NCBI RefSeq assembly: GCF_025463825.1
Contig: NZ_JAODBG010000119.1
Location: forward strand, 85,177-149,176
Origin: Cryobacterium sp.
GTDB taxonomy: Bacteria; Actinomycetota; Actinomycetes; Actinomycetales; Microbacteriaceae
Reading direction: 5' to 3'
DNA length: 64,000 nt
The notes under the pieces are model-generated. The model was given only the letters and a program-made list of their open reading frames with translations. It was not told where the DNA came from and did not search any database. Each line of letters begins with the position of its first letter. The first letter of the stretch is position 1. This document shows positions 26,719-34,204 of the stretch, piece by piece. The translations under genes and the position numbers were made by a program.

Positions 26719-27624
26719 TCAGCTCTGGATGGCGACGATCGGGTCGGTCGTGGGCTTCTCGGAGCCGCCGGAGGGCTCGACGGTCACGCCGACGGCGTCG
26801 CCGGCGGACATGGTGCCGTCGAGGACCCGGAAGACCGTGCCCGACCCGGTGGAGTCGAACGTGCCGGCGGGAACCGGGTCGCCCTCACCGATGTACCAGA
26901 GCTGGTAGTCCTGATCGTCGGCGAGCGCGGGCAGGTCGTCGACGATGATCGCGGACAGGCCGAGTTCGCCCGACCACACCAGGGTGGTATTCTGCCCGTC
27001 GACGGTCTCGGTCGACGCGCGCTGCGTGTCGGGGGCCGCGTTGATCTCGGCGAGGCCGGCGGCCTGCTCCTGGGCGAACTGGTCGTCGGGGTTGCCGTAG
27101 ATCGCCTGCCCGGCGAAGGTCCCGCCGACGAAGAGCGCCACAGCGGCAGCAGCGGCCGCGAGGTATCCGGCGGGCCGCTGGAACCAGCGGCGCTGGGCCC
27201 GGTCGGCGGCCGAGCCGGCGCGGACGTCGGAACTGCCGGGTGCAGGGGTGGTGGGCGTCGAGGGGGCGGATGTCGCGGCGACGGGAGCGACCGCGGGCGG
27301 CGCATCCGCCGTGGCGGCCGGGGTTCCGGGCCGGGCGGCGTTGTGCGCGGCCAGCTGCGGGGTGGACGCGATCTGCGCCATCAGGCTGGCCTTGAGAGCG
27401 CTGGAGGGCTGCACCGGCGCCGTCGCGAGGCCGAGCGCCACCGCGGTGTCGCTCAACTCGGCGGCCTCGATCCGTGCCTGCTCGGAGTGCTCCAGGTACC
27501 GCTCGTACTCGGCGGTCTCGGCGGCACTGAGCGCGTGCACGGCGTAAGCCCCGGCCAGGTCGGCCGGGTTCTGGGCGGACCCGTTGCCGGTCGGGCCGTT
27601 TCGTGGCGTGTTGGTGTCGCTCAT
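26719..27624 (-). CDS. rskA: anti-sigma-K factor RskA
   Basis: A 301-residue membrane anti-sigma factor. The N-terminal helical domain (1-90, DLAGAYAVHALSAAETAEYERYL) binds SigK. A Pro/Ala/Thr-rich linker leads to one membrane segment (about 152-172). The extracellular part, LWYIGEGDPVPAGTF-like, is the RskA domain. RskA is cut by regulated proteolysis to release SigK. The ATG overlaps the sigK stop by four bases, so the pair is produced together. Confidence 0.92.
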   Translation of the reverse strand: MSDTNTPRNGPTGNGSAQNPADLAGAYAVHALSAAETAEYERYLEHSEQARIEAAELSDTAVALGLATAPVQPSSALKASLMAQIASTPQLAAHNAARPGTPAATADAPPAVAPVAATSAPSTPTTPAPGSSDVRAGSAADRAQRRWFQRPAGYLAAAAAAVALFVGGTFAGQAIYGNPDDQFAQEQAAGLAEINAAPDTQRASTETVDGQNTTLVWSGELGLSAIIVDDLPALADDQDYQLWYIGEGDPVPAGTFDSTGSGTVFRVLDGTMSAGDAVGVTVEPSGGSEKPTTDPIVAIQS

Positions 27625-28214
27625 GACGCCACCCCCAGTTCGTCTCTTAAGCGGATTAACCCGTCCCGGAGCCGGGTCTTCACGGTGCCGAGCGGGATGT
27701 GCAGGTGGTCGGCGACTTCGCGGTGACTGAAACCGCTGAAGTACGACAGGCTCACGGCCTGGCGTTGCAGTTCGGTCAGTCTGGACATCGCCTTTTCCAC
27801 CCTTTCGTGCTCGAGTTTCACTTCAACGGTCTCTGCGACCTCGTCGTACGGCACCGCGAGGTCGCGGATGCCGATCTTGGTGTCCCGGTCACGGCCGGCC
27901 TGCGACGACCGGATCCGGTCGATCGCACGTCGGTGCGCCATGGTCATGATCCAGGTCGAGGCCCCGCCACGCTGCGACTCGTACCGCGACGCCGTCTGCC
28001 AGATCTCCAGGAAAATCTCCTGGGTCACTTCTTCGGACTGTGCGTGATCGACCAGCACGCGCTTGACCAGGCCAAGCACACGCGGAGCAATCTGGTCGTA
28101 TAGCTCTCCGAACGCCGTTTGGTCCCCGTCCGCTACCCGGGCGAGCAGCTCCTCTTTCGAGGGCGCTGTCGACGAGGCGTCGAGGTTGAACTCAGCAGTC
28201 ATAAGATCCAGCAT
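27621..28214 (-). CDS. sigK: ECF sigma factor SigK
   Basis: A 197-residue extracytoplasmic-function sigma factor. Region 2 (FGELYDQIAPRVLGLV; EEVTQEIFLEIWQ; STWIMTMAHRRAIDRIR) and region 4 (LTELQRQAVSLSYFSGFSHR; HLHIPLGTVKTRLRDGL) are complete. In mycobacteria SigK-RskA controls secreted antigens in response to redox. I chose the ATG at 28214 (MLDLMTAEFN), which has GAAGGGG upstream; an ATG four codons later has no clear ribosome site. A 266-bp leader contains a large inverted repeat. Confidence 0.92.
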   Translation of the reverse strand: MLDLMTAEFNLDASSTAPSKEELLARVADGDQTAFGELYDQIAPRVLGLVKRVLVDHAQSEEVTQEIFLEIWQTASRYESQRGGASTWIMTMAHRRAIDRIRSSQAGRDRDTKIGIRDLAVPYDEVAETVEVKLEHERVEKAMSRLTELQRQAVSLSYFSGFSHREVADHLHIPLGTVKTRLRDGLIRLRDELGVAS

Positions 28215-28337
28215 GTCAGGTTCGGTCCCCTTCCATGCAAAGGGTTCGGTGCCGAGTCCTCGCCGGATTGGTCTGGGCGAAAAAAACCGGGCCACCCGGC
28301 CTCATCCGCCCCTGGCCGAGGCCGTAGGCAGAGAGAA

Positions 28338-28417
28338 GGCCGGACCGCAGAACGCCTCTCGGCGCGAGGCCGTTCTAGACGGCGAATATTGGAGCCCGGG
28401 GTTACTGCGGTCCGGCC
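28338..28417. repeat. 80-bp element with 13-bp perfect terminal inverted repeats
   Basis: GGCCGGACCGCAG at the left end is the exact reverse complement of CTGCGGTCCGGCC at the right end. Inside lies a second stem (GAACG-CCTC with GAGG-CCGTTC). It sits between sigK and the next upstream gene on the same strand. It could be a terminator, a leader RNA fold or a MITE-like repeat. Confidence 0.7.
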
Positions 28418-28480
28418 AGCATCCAGTGTAAACGACAAGTGCCGGATGTTCATTCCCTTACCGGGTATCCGCTGGAGAAG

Positions 28481-29110
28481 TTATTCGAGGGAGTCGCTGC
28501 GCCACAGCCGGGCACAGGAGGCGAACTCCTGTGCGGTGGTGGAGAACCGCAATGCGCGGGTGGTGAGCTCGCTGGAGCGGCCCGGTGCGGTGCTGTCGAA
28601 GTCGTCGGCGACGCTCGCGCAGCCGGCGCCGATCACGCGGCAGAAAGCCGCCGCCCGGTCCAGGGCGACGGCGAAGTCGCCGGTGAACAGGCCGCGCAGG
28701 ATCTCATCGGCCAGAACGATGATCTCGGCCGGGCCGGTCGGTGCCGCCGCTCCCGCCACGACGGGATCGATGCTCACGGCCACGTCCAGGCCGCGCTGGT
28801 ACAGGAACGCCGAGCCCTCCGCGTCCTGGCGGATCAGCAGCCGGACCAGGTAGATCCGCCAGAGCGCTCCGGGCAGGCTGCGCGGCGTGGCCCGCGACCA
28901 CAGCTCGGCCACGGCGTCGATGCCATGCTCGTCGGTGTACGCCACCAGCCGGTCCACCACGTCGGGGTCGGGGCTCTCGCGCACCCGGGAGATCAGGGCC
29001 TGCGCGGTCTCGTGGGCCACCCGGCTGATCTGCGCGGGGTCCTCGCCGCCCATCATCGACTCGAACTTGGCGCCCGAGAACTGGGTGGGCTTGTGAAAAT
29101 CGTCGGCCAT
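28481..29110 (-). CDS. conserved helical protein, unknown
   Basis: A 209-residue, largely helical cytoplasmic protein beginning MADDFHKPTQFSGAKFESMM. No membrane segment, signal peptide or catalytic motif is visible. Segments such as DRLVAYTDEHGIDAVAELWS and GALWRIYLVRLLI look like packed amphipathic helices. GAGGAGAGCG before the ATG supports the start. It lies between sigK and a tRNA-Lys gene. I recall similar proteins in Microbacteriaceae with no defined function. Confidence 0.75.
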   Translation of the reverse strand: MADDFHKPTQFSGAKFESMMGGEDPAQISRVAHETAQALISRVRESPDPDVVDRLVAYTDEHGIDAVAELWSRATPRSLPGALWRIYLVRLLIRQDAEGSAFLYQRGLDVAVSIDPVVAGAAAPTGPAEIIVLADEILRGLFTGDFAVALDRAAAFCRVIGAGCASVADDFDSTAPGRSSELTTRALRFSTTAQEFASCARLWRSDSLE

Positions 29111-29247
29111 CGCTCTCCTCTTGGGTTTCTCGGCCGCGGCACGGGTGGGGCCGCCGCAGGGAACGGCAGTGCGTCGACGGCCCCGGCCGCTGCTTCTACG
29201 GTAGACAAGAAAAACCGCTTCGCAATCCACGCTAAGTTATTAACCGC

Positions 29248-29320
29248 GGGCCTCTAGCTCAGTTGGTAGAGCAAAGGACTTTTAATCCTTGGGTCGTCGG
29301 TTCGAGCCCGACGGGGCCCA
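29248..29320 (+). tRNA. tRNA-Lys (anticodon TTT)
   Basis: A full cloverleaf: acceptor GGGCCTC/GGGGCCC with one T-G pair, D arm AGCTC...GAGC, anticodon stem AAGGA/TCCTT with loop CTTTTAA (TTT), T arm GTCGG-TTCGAGC-CCGAC and discriminator A. CCA is not encoded. Confidence 0.97.
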
Positions 29321-29381
29321 CCCTTGTCGGGACAGTGCGCGGCGGACCGGGTAACCGGGTCGCCTCGGCTCAGGCCGAGCG

Positions 29382-29762
29382 TCAGTCGGCGGCCTGGATG
29401 GCCAGGATCATGGTGCCTTCCGGGTCGCGCAGGTACGCGACCCGCTCGCCCCACGGCATGTCTGCCGGCGGTACCACGACGGCCGCGGCCGCCGACTCGA
29501 CGACGGCGGCCAGATCCGGCAGGTAGAGGCACAGGTCCACCGGGTGCCCGGCAGCGGGCAGGGACGTCTCGCCGTACAGGGCTGGCGCTGTCCCCCGGCC
29601 GAACGCGACCTGTCCAGTGCCGATCCGCACAGCAACATAGTCCGGCTCACCCTCATCGGGGAAGCTGTAGGCGACGGTTCCGGAGAGCACCCGCTGATAC
29701 CAGGTCACTGTGGCCGACAGCTGGCGACAATTGATGATCGGGAACACCTCTCCTGGAACCAT
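29382..29762 (-). CDS. VOC (glyoxalase/bleomycin-resistance-like) protein
   Basis: A 126-residue protein with the two beta-alpha-beta-beta-beta units of the vicinal-oxygen-chelate fold: INCRQLSATVTWYQRVL in the first, PVDLCLYLPDLAAVV and RVAYLRDPEGTMILAIQ in the second. Such proteins are metal-dependent lyases, dioxygenases or drug-binding proteins; the substrate cannot be named. It lies next to the DUF2795 gene on the same strand, 17 bases downstream of it. Confidence 0.82.
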   Translation of the reverse strand: MVPGEVFPIINCRQLSATVTWYQRVLSGTVAYSFPDEGEPDYVAVRIGTGQVAFGRGTAPALYGETSLPAAGHPVDLCLYLPDLAAVVESAAAAVVVPPADMPWGERVAYLRDPEGTMILAIQAAD

Positions 29763-29779
29763 GATGCCCGGGACCGCCG

Positions 29780-29968
29780 TCAGGAAATGGCGCTGGACAC
29801 GGCCGTTGGGCCGTCGAATTCCTCCTGGGAGGCGGATTCCAGAGCGCCCAGCAGGTCGTCGGGCGCTCCATTGGACTTGGCGACCTCCAGCAGGGTGCTC
29901 TTGCTCGCCGGATAGTCAACGCCGGCGAGGTACTTCTGCAGTTCGATCGGAGTGGGTTTCTCGGCCAT
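29780..29968 (-). CDS. DUF2795 small protein
   Basis: A 62-residue protein. ELQKYLAGVDYPASKSTLLE and APDDLLGALESA fit the DUF2795 pattern, a small helical domain with Y-P and an L-x-x-L stretch, common in actinobacteria. AAGGGAC before the ATG at 29968 supports this start over the longer frame. Function is unknown. It is followed on the same strand by the VOC gene. Confidence 0.82.
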   Translation of the reverse strand: MAEKPTPIELQKYLAGVDYPASKSTLLEVAKSNGAPDDLLGALESASQEEFDGPTAVSSAIS

Positions 29969-30276
29969 GGCACTGTCCCTTCGTCGGCCGACCGTGAGTC
30001 GGCGCCTTCGCTGAGTTACCGGTCTATCCCCGCTCCGTCGCCGCGTCACGGCGGTTGACGCGGCGGCCCCGGCGGGGTAGCGCCCGCCGAACAGCCGCTC
30101 CCCCTGCGTGGCCGGCCATTCGCCGGCCTGAGCGCGGACACGGAATGTCCTGCGAGTTTTCGGTGTTTCTTCCTGCGTTGACGCTCATTCTGATGTGCTG
30201 AATTCCGGCCTCGGGCGCGTGACCCGCGCTTCGGCGCCGGGCGGCGCACACAACGAGCGTCACGGGAGGAGCCCCA
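29969..30276. other. 308-bp divergent intergenic region
   Basis: No gene is supported. A 7-bp hairpin (GGCCGGC / GCCGGCC, 30110-30128) is present. TTGACG at 30178-30183 could be a -35 element for the gene at 30277, but the hexamer 17 bases downstream (AATTCC) is a poor -10. The region is less GC-rich around 30140-30205. Confidence 0.5.
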
Positions 30277-30699
30277 GTGCGAAAGAACATCGACGTCGAA
30301 GTCGAAACCGGCGTCATCGAGAAGTACCGTCGGCACCCCAACGGAAACGGGTGGGTGTCCGGCAAGTCGAGCGTGCAACCGAGCGCGTTCATCTCGGAGT
30401 CCGCCTACATCGAATCTGGAGCCGAGATCGGCCGGGAGGCCTGGATCGGGCCGGGCAGCTGGATCGACCACGATGTGATCATCGGCGACAAAGTCTTCAT
30501 CGGCCAGAACGTGCACATCGGCGAGGGCAGCCTCGTCAGCGGCGGCGCCCATCTGGGCAGCCACGTGCGCATCGGCCGGAACGTGCGCATTGCCGTGGGC
30601 GTGCGCCTTGACCGGGACACCCAGGTTGCCGATGGCGCCGTAGTGGCTGCCGGCAACGTGGGCGCGGACGGCCGCCGCACGCACGGGCTGGCCGCGTGA
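30277..30699 (+). CDS. hexapeptide-repeat (left-handed beta-helix) protein
   Basis: A 140-residue protein beginning with GTG after GGAGGA. From about residue 30 it consists of hexapeptide repeats of the I/V-G-x type (AYIESGAEIGREAWIGPGSW; VIIGDKVFIGQNVHIGEGSL; AHLGSHVRIGRNVRI), enough for roughly five coils of a left-handed beta-helix. Acyltransferases and gamma carbonic anhydrases share this fold, but no catalytic His is arranged as in those enzymes, so it may be structural. It faces the DUF2795 gene. A gene remnant follows. Confidence 0.78.
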   Translation: MRKNIDVEVETGVIEKYRRHPNGNGWVSGKSSVQPSAFISESAYIESGAEIGREAWIGPGSWIDHDVIIGDKVFIGQNVHIGEGSLVSGGAHLGSHVRIGRNVRIAVGVRLDRDTQVADGAVVAAGNVGADGRRTHGLAA

Positions 30700-30786
30700 G
30701 CATCCGTTCAAGCCGGTAACCGCGGCAAACCGGTCGCGGTGGTCCGGATGCCGCGGCGACAGGAGCAGGATGGCTCATGACACGTC

Positions 30787-31008
30787 GCGCACCGGTCACC
30801 GACAGCAGCGAAGACCTTCGGCGGGCACGCGCGCCGGGCCGACAAGTTCCAGCTCGTGGACTACCCCGCGCGGCTGCGCGGCAGCCTACTTCCCGGAGGC
30901 GAACCAGCTGATGCACCGGGAGGTGGCGCGGGAGTCGAAACGCCCGGCTACCAGGCCATGAGCGTGCGGTTCATCCCGCACGAGGCGCGGGTGCCCGCGC
31001 TGTCCTGA
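30787..31008 (+). pseudogene. C-terminal remnant of an FdhF/YdeP-like molybdopterin oxidoreductase
   Basis: Three stretches resemble the C-terminal end of formate-dehydrogenase-like molybdopterin proteins: FGGHARRADKFQLVDYP (frame beginning 30787), PRGCAAAYFPEANQLM (about 30863-30912, shifted by one base) and ETPGYQAMSVRFIPH (first frame again, ending TGA at 31008). Two compensating single-base shifts are therefore needed, and the first several hundred residues of the enzyme are missing. The remnant lies beside fdhD, whose product such enzymes require. Homology is judged from memory of the family and should be treated as likely, not certain. Confidence 0.6.
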
Positions 31009-31039
31009 GTTGTGTCGAGGGCAGGGTCGGGCGGCTGGG

Positions 31040-31888
31040 TCACACCGCGGCGAGCGCGCCCTGAACGATGCGTTCCTCGCCGGCGTAGATCACCATGGAG
31101 TCGCCGCGGAGGAACCCGACGAGGGTCATGCCCACCTCGGCGGCGAACTCCGCCGACAGCGACGACGGCGCCGACACGGCGGCGAGCACCGGGATGCCGG
31201 CCATCAGCGCCTTCTGCGTCAACTCGAAACTGGCCCGGCTGGACACCATCAGCACCGTCCCGCGGAGCGGCAACAGGTTCTCCTTGACCGCCCAGCCGAT
31301 CACCTTGTCGACGGCGTTGTGCCGGCCCACGTCTTCCCGCAGTGCGAGCATCTCGCCGGTCTCGGCGGTGAACAGGGCGGCCGCGTGGATGCCGCCGGTC
31401 TTCTCGAACACCGCCTGCGCCTCGCGGAGCTTGTCGGGGAAGGTGGTGAGCAGTTCCGCGTCGACTCGCACGGCATCCGCCCGCACGTCCCAGGTGGACT
31501 TGGTCCGCACCGCGTCGATGCTCTCCTTGCCGCACAGGCCGCAGGAGCTGTTGGTGAGGAGGTTGCGCTCCTGGCTCGGGGACGGCGGTGTGACACCGGG
31601 CGCCAGGTGCAGGTCGAGCACGTTGTAGGTGTTCACGCCCTCGGCGGTGGCGCCGGCGCAGTACCGGGCGGCGGCGAGGTGTTCGCCGGCACTGATGATG
31701 CCCTCGGAGACCAGGAAGCCCGCGGCGAGGTCCACGTCGTGGCCGGGGGTGCGCATGGTCACGGCGAGGGAGCGCCCGTTGACCCGCATCTCGAGCGGTT
31801 CCTCGGCCGCGAGCACGTCTTCGCGGCGGATGGGCGGCTGGCCGATCGTCAGCCGGGTGATCTTGCGTCGCGCTGTGACTCTACCCAT
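31040..31888 (-). CDS. fdhD: formate dehydrogenase accessory sulfurtransferase FdhD
   Basis: A 282-residue protein that transfers sulfur from IscS to the molybdenum cofactor before it is inserted into formate dehydrogenase. The catalytic pair is C116 and C119 in SSCGLCGKESI. LREDVGRHNAVDKVIG and VSSRASFELTQKALMAGIPVLAAVSAPS are family hallmarks. The start ATG gives MGRVTARRKITRL. No complete formate dehydrogenase gene is in the window, only the remnant just upstream on the other strand. The ThiF-like and DUF6457 genes lie on the other side. Confidence 0.95.
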   Translation of the reverse strand: MGRVTARRKITRLTIGQPPIRREDVLAAEEPLEMRVNGRSLAVTMRTPGHDVDLAAGFLVSEGIISAGEHLAAARYCAGATAEGVNTYNVLDLHLAPGVTPPSPSQERNLLTNSSCGLCGKESIDAVRTKSTWDVRADAVRVDAELLTTFPDKLREAQAVFEKTGGIHAAALFTAETGEMLALREDVGRHNAVDKVIGWAVKENLLPLRGTVLMVSSRASFELTQKALMAGIPVLAAVSAPSSLSAEFAAEVGMTLVGFLRGDSMVIYAGEERIVQGALAAV

Positions 31889-31978
31889 GGTGGCCCTCCT
31901 CGAGCGTGTGCCGCCAGCGGTTCCGGGTGCCGCCAGCCCCTCCTCCGAGCCTAATCCTCCCGCCCGCACTTCCGCCGC

Positions 31979-32062
31979 TCTCTCGCGAAAGGTCACCCTC
32001 GCGAACGCGGGAGTGTGGCTGCCTCCGGTGCCGCGAAGCCGCCACACGACCGCTCTCGCGAG
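31979..32062. repeat. palindromic repeat family C, copy 2
   Basis: Right-hand 32 bases (32031-32062) match copy 1 at 27 of 32. The left part also keeps CTCGCGA and GGTCACC. It occupies the divergent gap between fdhD and the ThiF-like gene. Confidence 0.7.
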
Positions 32063-32084
32063 AAATGGCGCGTACCGTTGACGC

Positions 32085-32909
32085 ATGGCACTTCCCCCAC
32101 TCCTCGAGCCCACCGGCCCGCTCAGCCCCACCGAAACCGCGCGCCTGGAACAGGTACAGAACCTGCCGCAGCTGCGGCTGCCGCCGATCGACGAGCTCGG
32201 GCACCGGCGCCTCGCGGCCGCCCGGGTGCTGGTGCTCGGCACGTCTGGGCTCAGCGCGCCCGCGCTCCGTTCCCTGGCCGCCGCCGGCGTGGGCACGATC
32301 GGGCTGGCCGACGTCGGCCCGCTGGATGTCGACGGCCTGGTGCTGGCGACCACCACCATCCTCACCCTCTCTCCCGACACCGCCGTCAGCGCACACGATG
32401 AGGAACTCACGGCCGAGTCGGCGCCGCGCATCCTCGGCGGCTACGACCTGATCATCGACGGCAGCGACCTGAGCCCGCAACCGTTCCTGGTGGGCGACAC
32501 CTGCGCCGCGCGCGGTCTGCCGCTGGTGTGGGGGTCGGTGGCGCGCGGCAACGCCGAACTGTCGGTGTTCTGGTCCAGCCCGCCGCGCCGGAGCGGCCAG
32601 CGCGCCACCCGGTTGCGGGACTTCTTCGCCGCCGGCCCGGACGCCCTGGCATCCCGCCCGGCCGACCCCGGGGTGCTCGGGGCGTTGCGCGGGCAGGCCG
32701 GCGCGCTCCTGGCCGCGGAAGCCATCCGGCTCGTCACCGGCACCGGCGAGCCGCTGATCGGCCGCGTGCTCACCATCGACGCCGATACCGGCCGGTTCGA
32801 CGCCGTCCCGCTGCCCGTGGCGCAGCCCGGCGATGCCACGATGGGAACCGACGACGCCGCACCCGGCAGCGCCGCCGCCGAAAGCCCGGTCCCCGAGGAG
32901 AACTCATGA
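32085..32909 (+). CDS. degenerate ThiF/MoeB-like protein
   Basis: A 274-residue protein with the Rossmann fold of E1-like adenylyltransferases: RVLVLGTSGLSAPALRSLAA then GVGTIGLADVGPLD, and YDLIIDGSDLSP. Compared with MoeB or ThiF, the ATP-binding G-x-G-G-x-G is changed to G-T-S-G-L-S, the D-x-x-N-L-x-R-Q segment is absent and there are no CxxC zinc pairs. Adenylation activity is therefore doubtful. The last 30 residues are an acidic low-complexity tail. It overlaps a DUF6457 gene by four bases, next to fdhD, which points to molybdenum-cofactor metabolism. Confidence 0.75.
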   Translation: MALPPLLEPTGPLSPTETARLEQVQNLPQLRLPPIDELGHRRLAAARVLVLGTSGLSAPALRSLAAAGVGTIGLADVGPLDVDGLVLATTTILTLSPDTAVSAHDEELTAESAPRILGGYDLIIDGSDLSPQPFLVGDTCAARGLPLVWGSVARGNAELSVFWSSPPRRSGQRATRLRDFFAAGPDALASRPADPGVLGALRGQAGALLAAEAIRLVTGTGEPLIGRVLTIDADTGRFDAVPLPVAQPGDATMGTDDAAPGSAAAESPVPEENS

Positions 32910-33181
32910 GCACGAACGTCCCGCTGCCGCCCGAGGCCCTCGACGAGTGGCTGGCCGCCCTCGCGGAGCGGCTCGGCATCGACGCGGAGTTAGTGCCCAC
33001 CGGGTTGCTACTCGACGTGGCCCGCGACGTGGCCCACAACGTGGCTCGCCCGGCGGCCCCGTTGAGCCTGTTCCTGGTGGGGCTGGCCGCGGCCCGGTCC
33101 GGCGGCAGCGCCGAGGACATCGTCGCGGCGAGCGCCGCCGCGACCGACCTCGCGCTGAGCTGGCCGGCCGCACCGCGGTAG
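32906..33181 (+). CDS. DUF6457 (MobA-associated) small protein
   Basis: A 91-residue helical protein: LDEWLAALAERLGIDAEL, LLLDVARDVAHNVARPAAPL and LFLVGLAAARSG fit the DUF6457 domain, which in many actinobacteria is fused to or sits beside MobA, the molybdopterin guanylyltransferase. The ATG overlaps the previous stop (ATGA). Its presence supports a molybdenum-cofactor theme for this patch. Exact function is unknown. Confidence 0.8.
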   Translation: MSTNVPLPPEALDEWLAALAERLGIDAELVPTGLLLDVARDVAHNVARPAAPLSLFLVGLAAARSGGSAEDIVAASAAATDLALSWPAAPR

Positions 33182-33239
33182 CGCGCCCCACGGCATCCGC
33201 CGAGTCGCCCGCCTGCGGACGAACGGGGCAACGGCGGGG

Positions 33240-33575
33240 TCAGGGGCGGCGCTTGGCGACGGTGAGCAGGATGGCGGCGTCCTCTTCGGCCTCGAGGCTG
33301 TGCCGGGCATCGGGCACGATGAGCAGGTCGCCCGTGCGCGCCTGCCAGGAATCCTCCCCCACGATCAGGCGTACCCGCCCGGTCACCACGTAGACGGTGG
33401 TGTCGCCGGGGCTGGCGTGCTCGGCCAGGACGGTGCCCTTGCTCAGGCCGATGACGGTCTGGCGCAGGACCTTCTCGTGCCCGCCGAAAACGGTGTCGGC
33501 CGCGCGGCCGCTGCTGGCGGCGGTGGCCGCGGCGAGTTGCTGCCGGGCGAGGGCGTCAATCGAGATCTTCTGCAT
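33240..33575 (-). CDS. single-domain cupin protein
   Basis: A 111-residue protein with a conserved beta-barrel pattern: GLSKGTVLAEHASPGDTTVYVVTGR followed by GEDSWQARTGDLLIVPDARHSLEA. These are the two cupin motifs; the first has E and H in reduced form, the second a terminal H for metal binding. Small cupins bind metals or sense ligands. The ATG at 33575 starts MQKISIDALARQQ. It is downstream of the MarR-type gene on the same strand, with a palindromic repeat between, and could be under the same control. Confidence 0.82.
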   Translation of the reverse strand: MQKISIDALARQQLAAATAASSGRAADTVFGGHEKVLRQTVIGLSKGTVLAEHASPGDTTVYVVTGRVRLIVGEDSWQARTGDLLIVPDARHSLEAEEDAAILLTVAKRRP

Positions 33576-33631
33576 GCCGCCAGCGTACGACTCCGACGCC
33601 GGTCCGGGTCGAATTGCCCTCTTTCGGACGA

Positions 33632-33675
33632 GTTGCCCCGGTACACCGGGGCAACTGGTCCGCACCGGGGCAACT
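33632..33675. repeat. palindromic repeat family B, copy 1
   Basis: GTTGCCCCGGT and ACCGGGGCAAC form a perfect 11-bp stem with a 2-base loop, and the right arm is repeated once more (33664-33674). The segment CACCGGG...GTCCGCACCGGG recurs at 62626-62685. Confidence 0.75.
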
Positions 33676-33685
33676 GCGCGCGACG

Positions 33686-34144
33686 CTAGGGCGCCGGGTT
33701 CGACGCCCGAATGACCTCGTTGAGGGTGTCCCGCAGCACGATCAGGCTCTCCGGGGACATCTCCAGCGTGCGCGCCACCCGCGCCGGGATGGTCTCGGCG
33801 ATGGCGCGCAGCTGCTGGCCATGCTCGGTCAGCGTCACCTGCAGCGCCCGCTCGTCGGTCGTCGAGCGCTCCCGGCGGATGTGCCCGGTCGCCTCGAGCC
33901 GTTTGAGCAACGGCGACAGGGTCGCCGGCTCCAGCCGCAGCGCGTCGGCCAGACTCCGCAGGGTGCGCGGGTTCTGCTCCCATAGCGCCAGCATCACCAG
34001 GTACTGCGGATGCGTGAGGCCGAGTGGCTCGAGGATCGGCTTGTACAGGGCCACCGTGGTGCGCGCCGCCACGGTCAGGGCGAAGCAGACCTGGTTCTCC
34101 AACGCGAGCAGGTTCGGTTCGGTCGTCGTTGCCGGGTTCGTCAT
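33686..34144 (-). CDS. MarR-family repressor, OhrR-like
   Basis: A 152-residue winged-helix regulator. The N-terminal ENQVCFALTVAAR places C20 where OhrR-type peroxide sensors have their reactive Cys. The DNA-binding part includes LRSLADALRLEPATLSPLLK and RRERSTTDERALQVTLTEHG. OhrR represses an organic-peroxide reductase, but no ohr gene is nearby. Start MTNPATTTEP is chosen because the longer frame would run through the first operator. Two matching palindromes lie in the 60-bp divergent gap to the small zinc protein, so it probably represses itself and that gene. Confidence 0.85.
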   Translation of the reverse strand: MTNPATTTEPNLLALENQVCFALTVAARTTVALYKPILEPLGLTHPQYLVMLALWEQNPRTLRSLADALRLEPATLSPLLKRLEATGHIRRERSTTDERALQVTLTEHGQQLRAIAETIPARVARTLEMSPESLIVLRDTLNEVIRASNPAP

Positions 34145-34157
34145 CCACGTGCCCTTC

Positions 34158-34171
34158 GTTAGTGCGCTAAC
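34158..34171. promoter_or_regulatory. MarR/OhrR operator 1
   Basis: GTTAGTGCGCTAAC, with arms GTTAG/CTAAC, lies 14 bp before the repressor start. It matches operator 2 at 12 of 14 positions, with 29 bp between centres. Confidence 0.78.
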
Positions 34172-34186
34172 CATTTCGCGGTTTTA

Positions 34187-34200
34187 GTTAGTACACTAAC
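34187..34200. promoter_or_regulatory. MarR/OhrR operator 2
   Basis: GTTAGTACACTAAC ends five bases before the start of the small zinc protein gene, where bound repressor would block transcription or initiation directly. Confidence 0.78.
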
Positions 34201-34204
34201 AAGT

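Noticed and set aside
29969..30276. Small frames in the 308-bp gap
   Set aside because: None has a start with a ribosome site or a product that resembles a protein.
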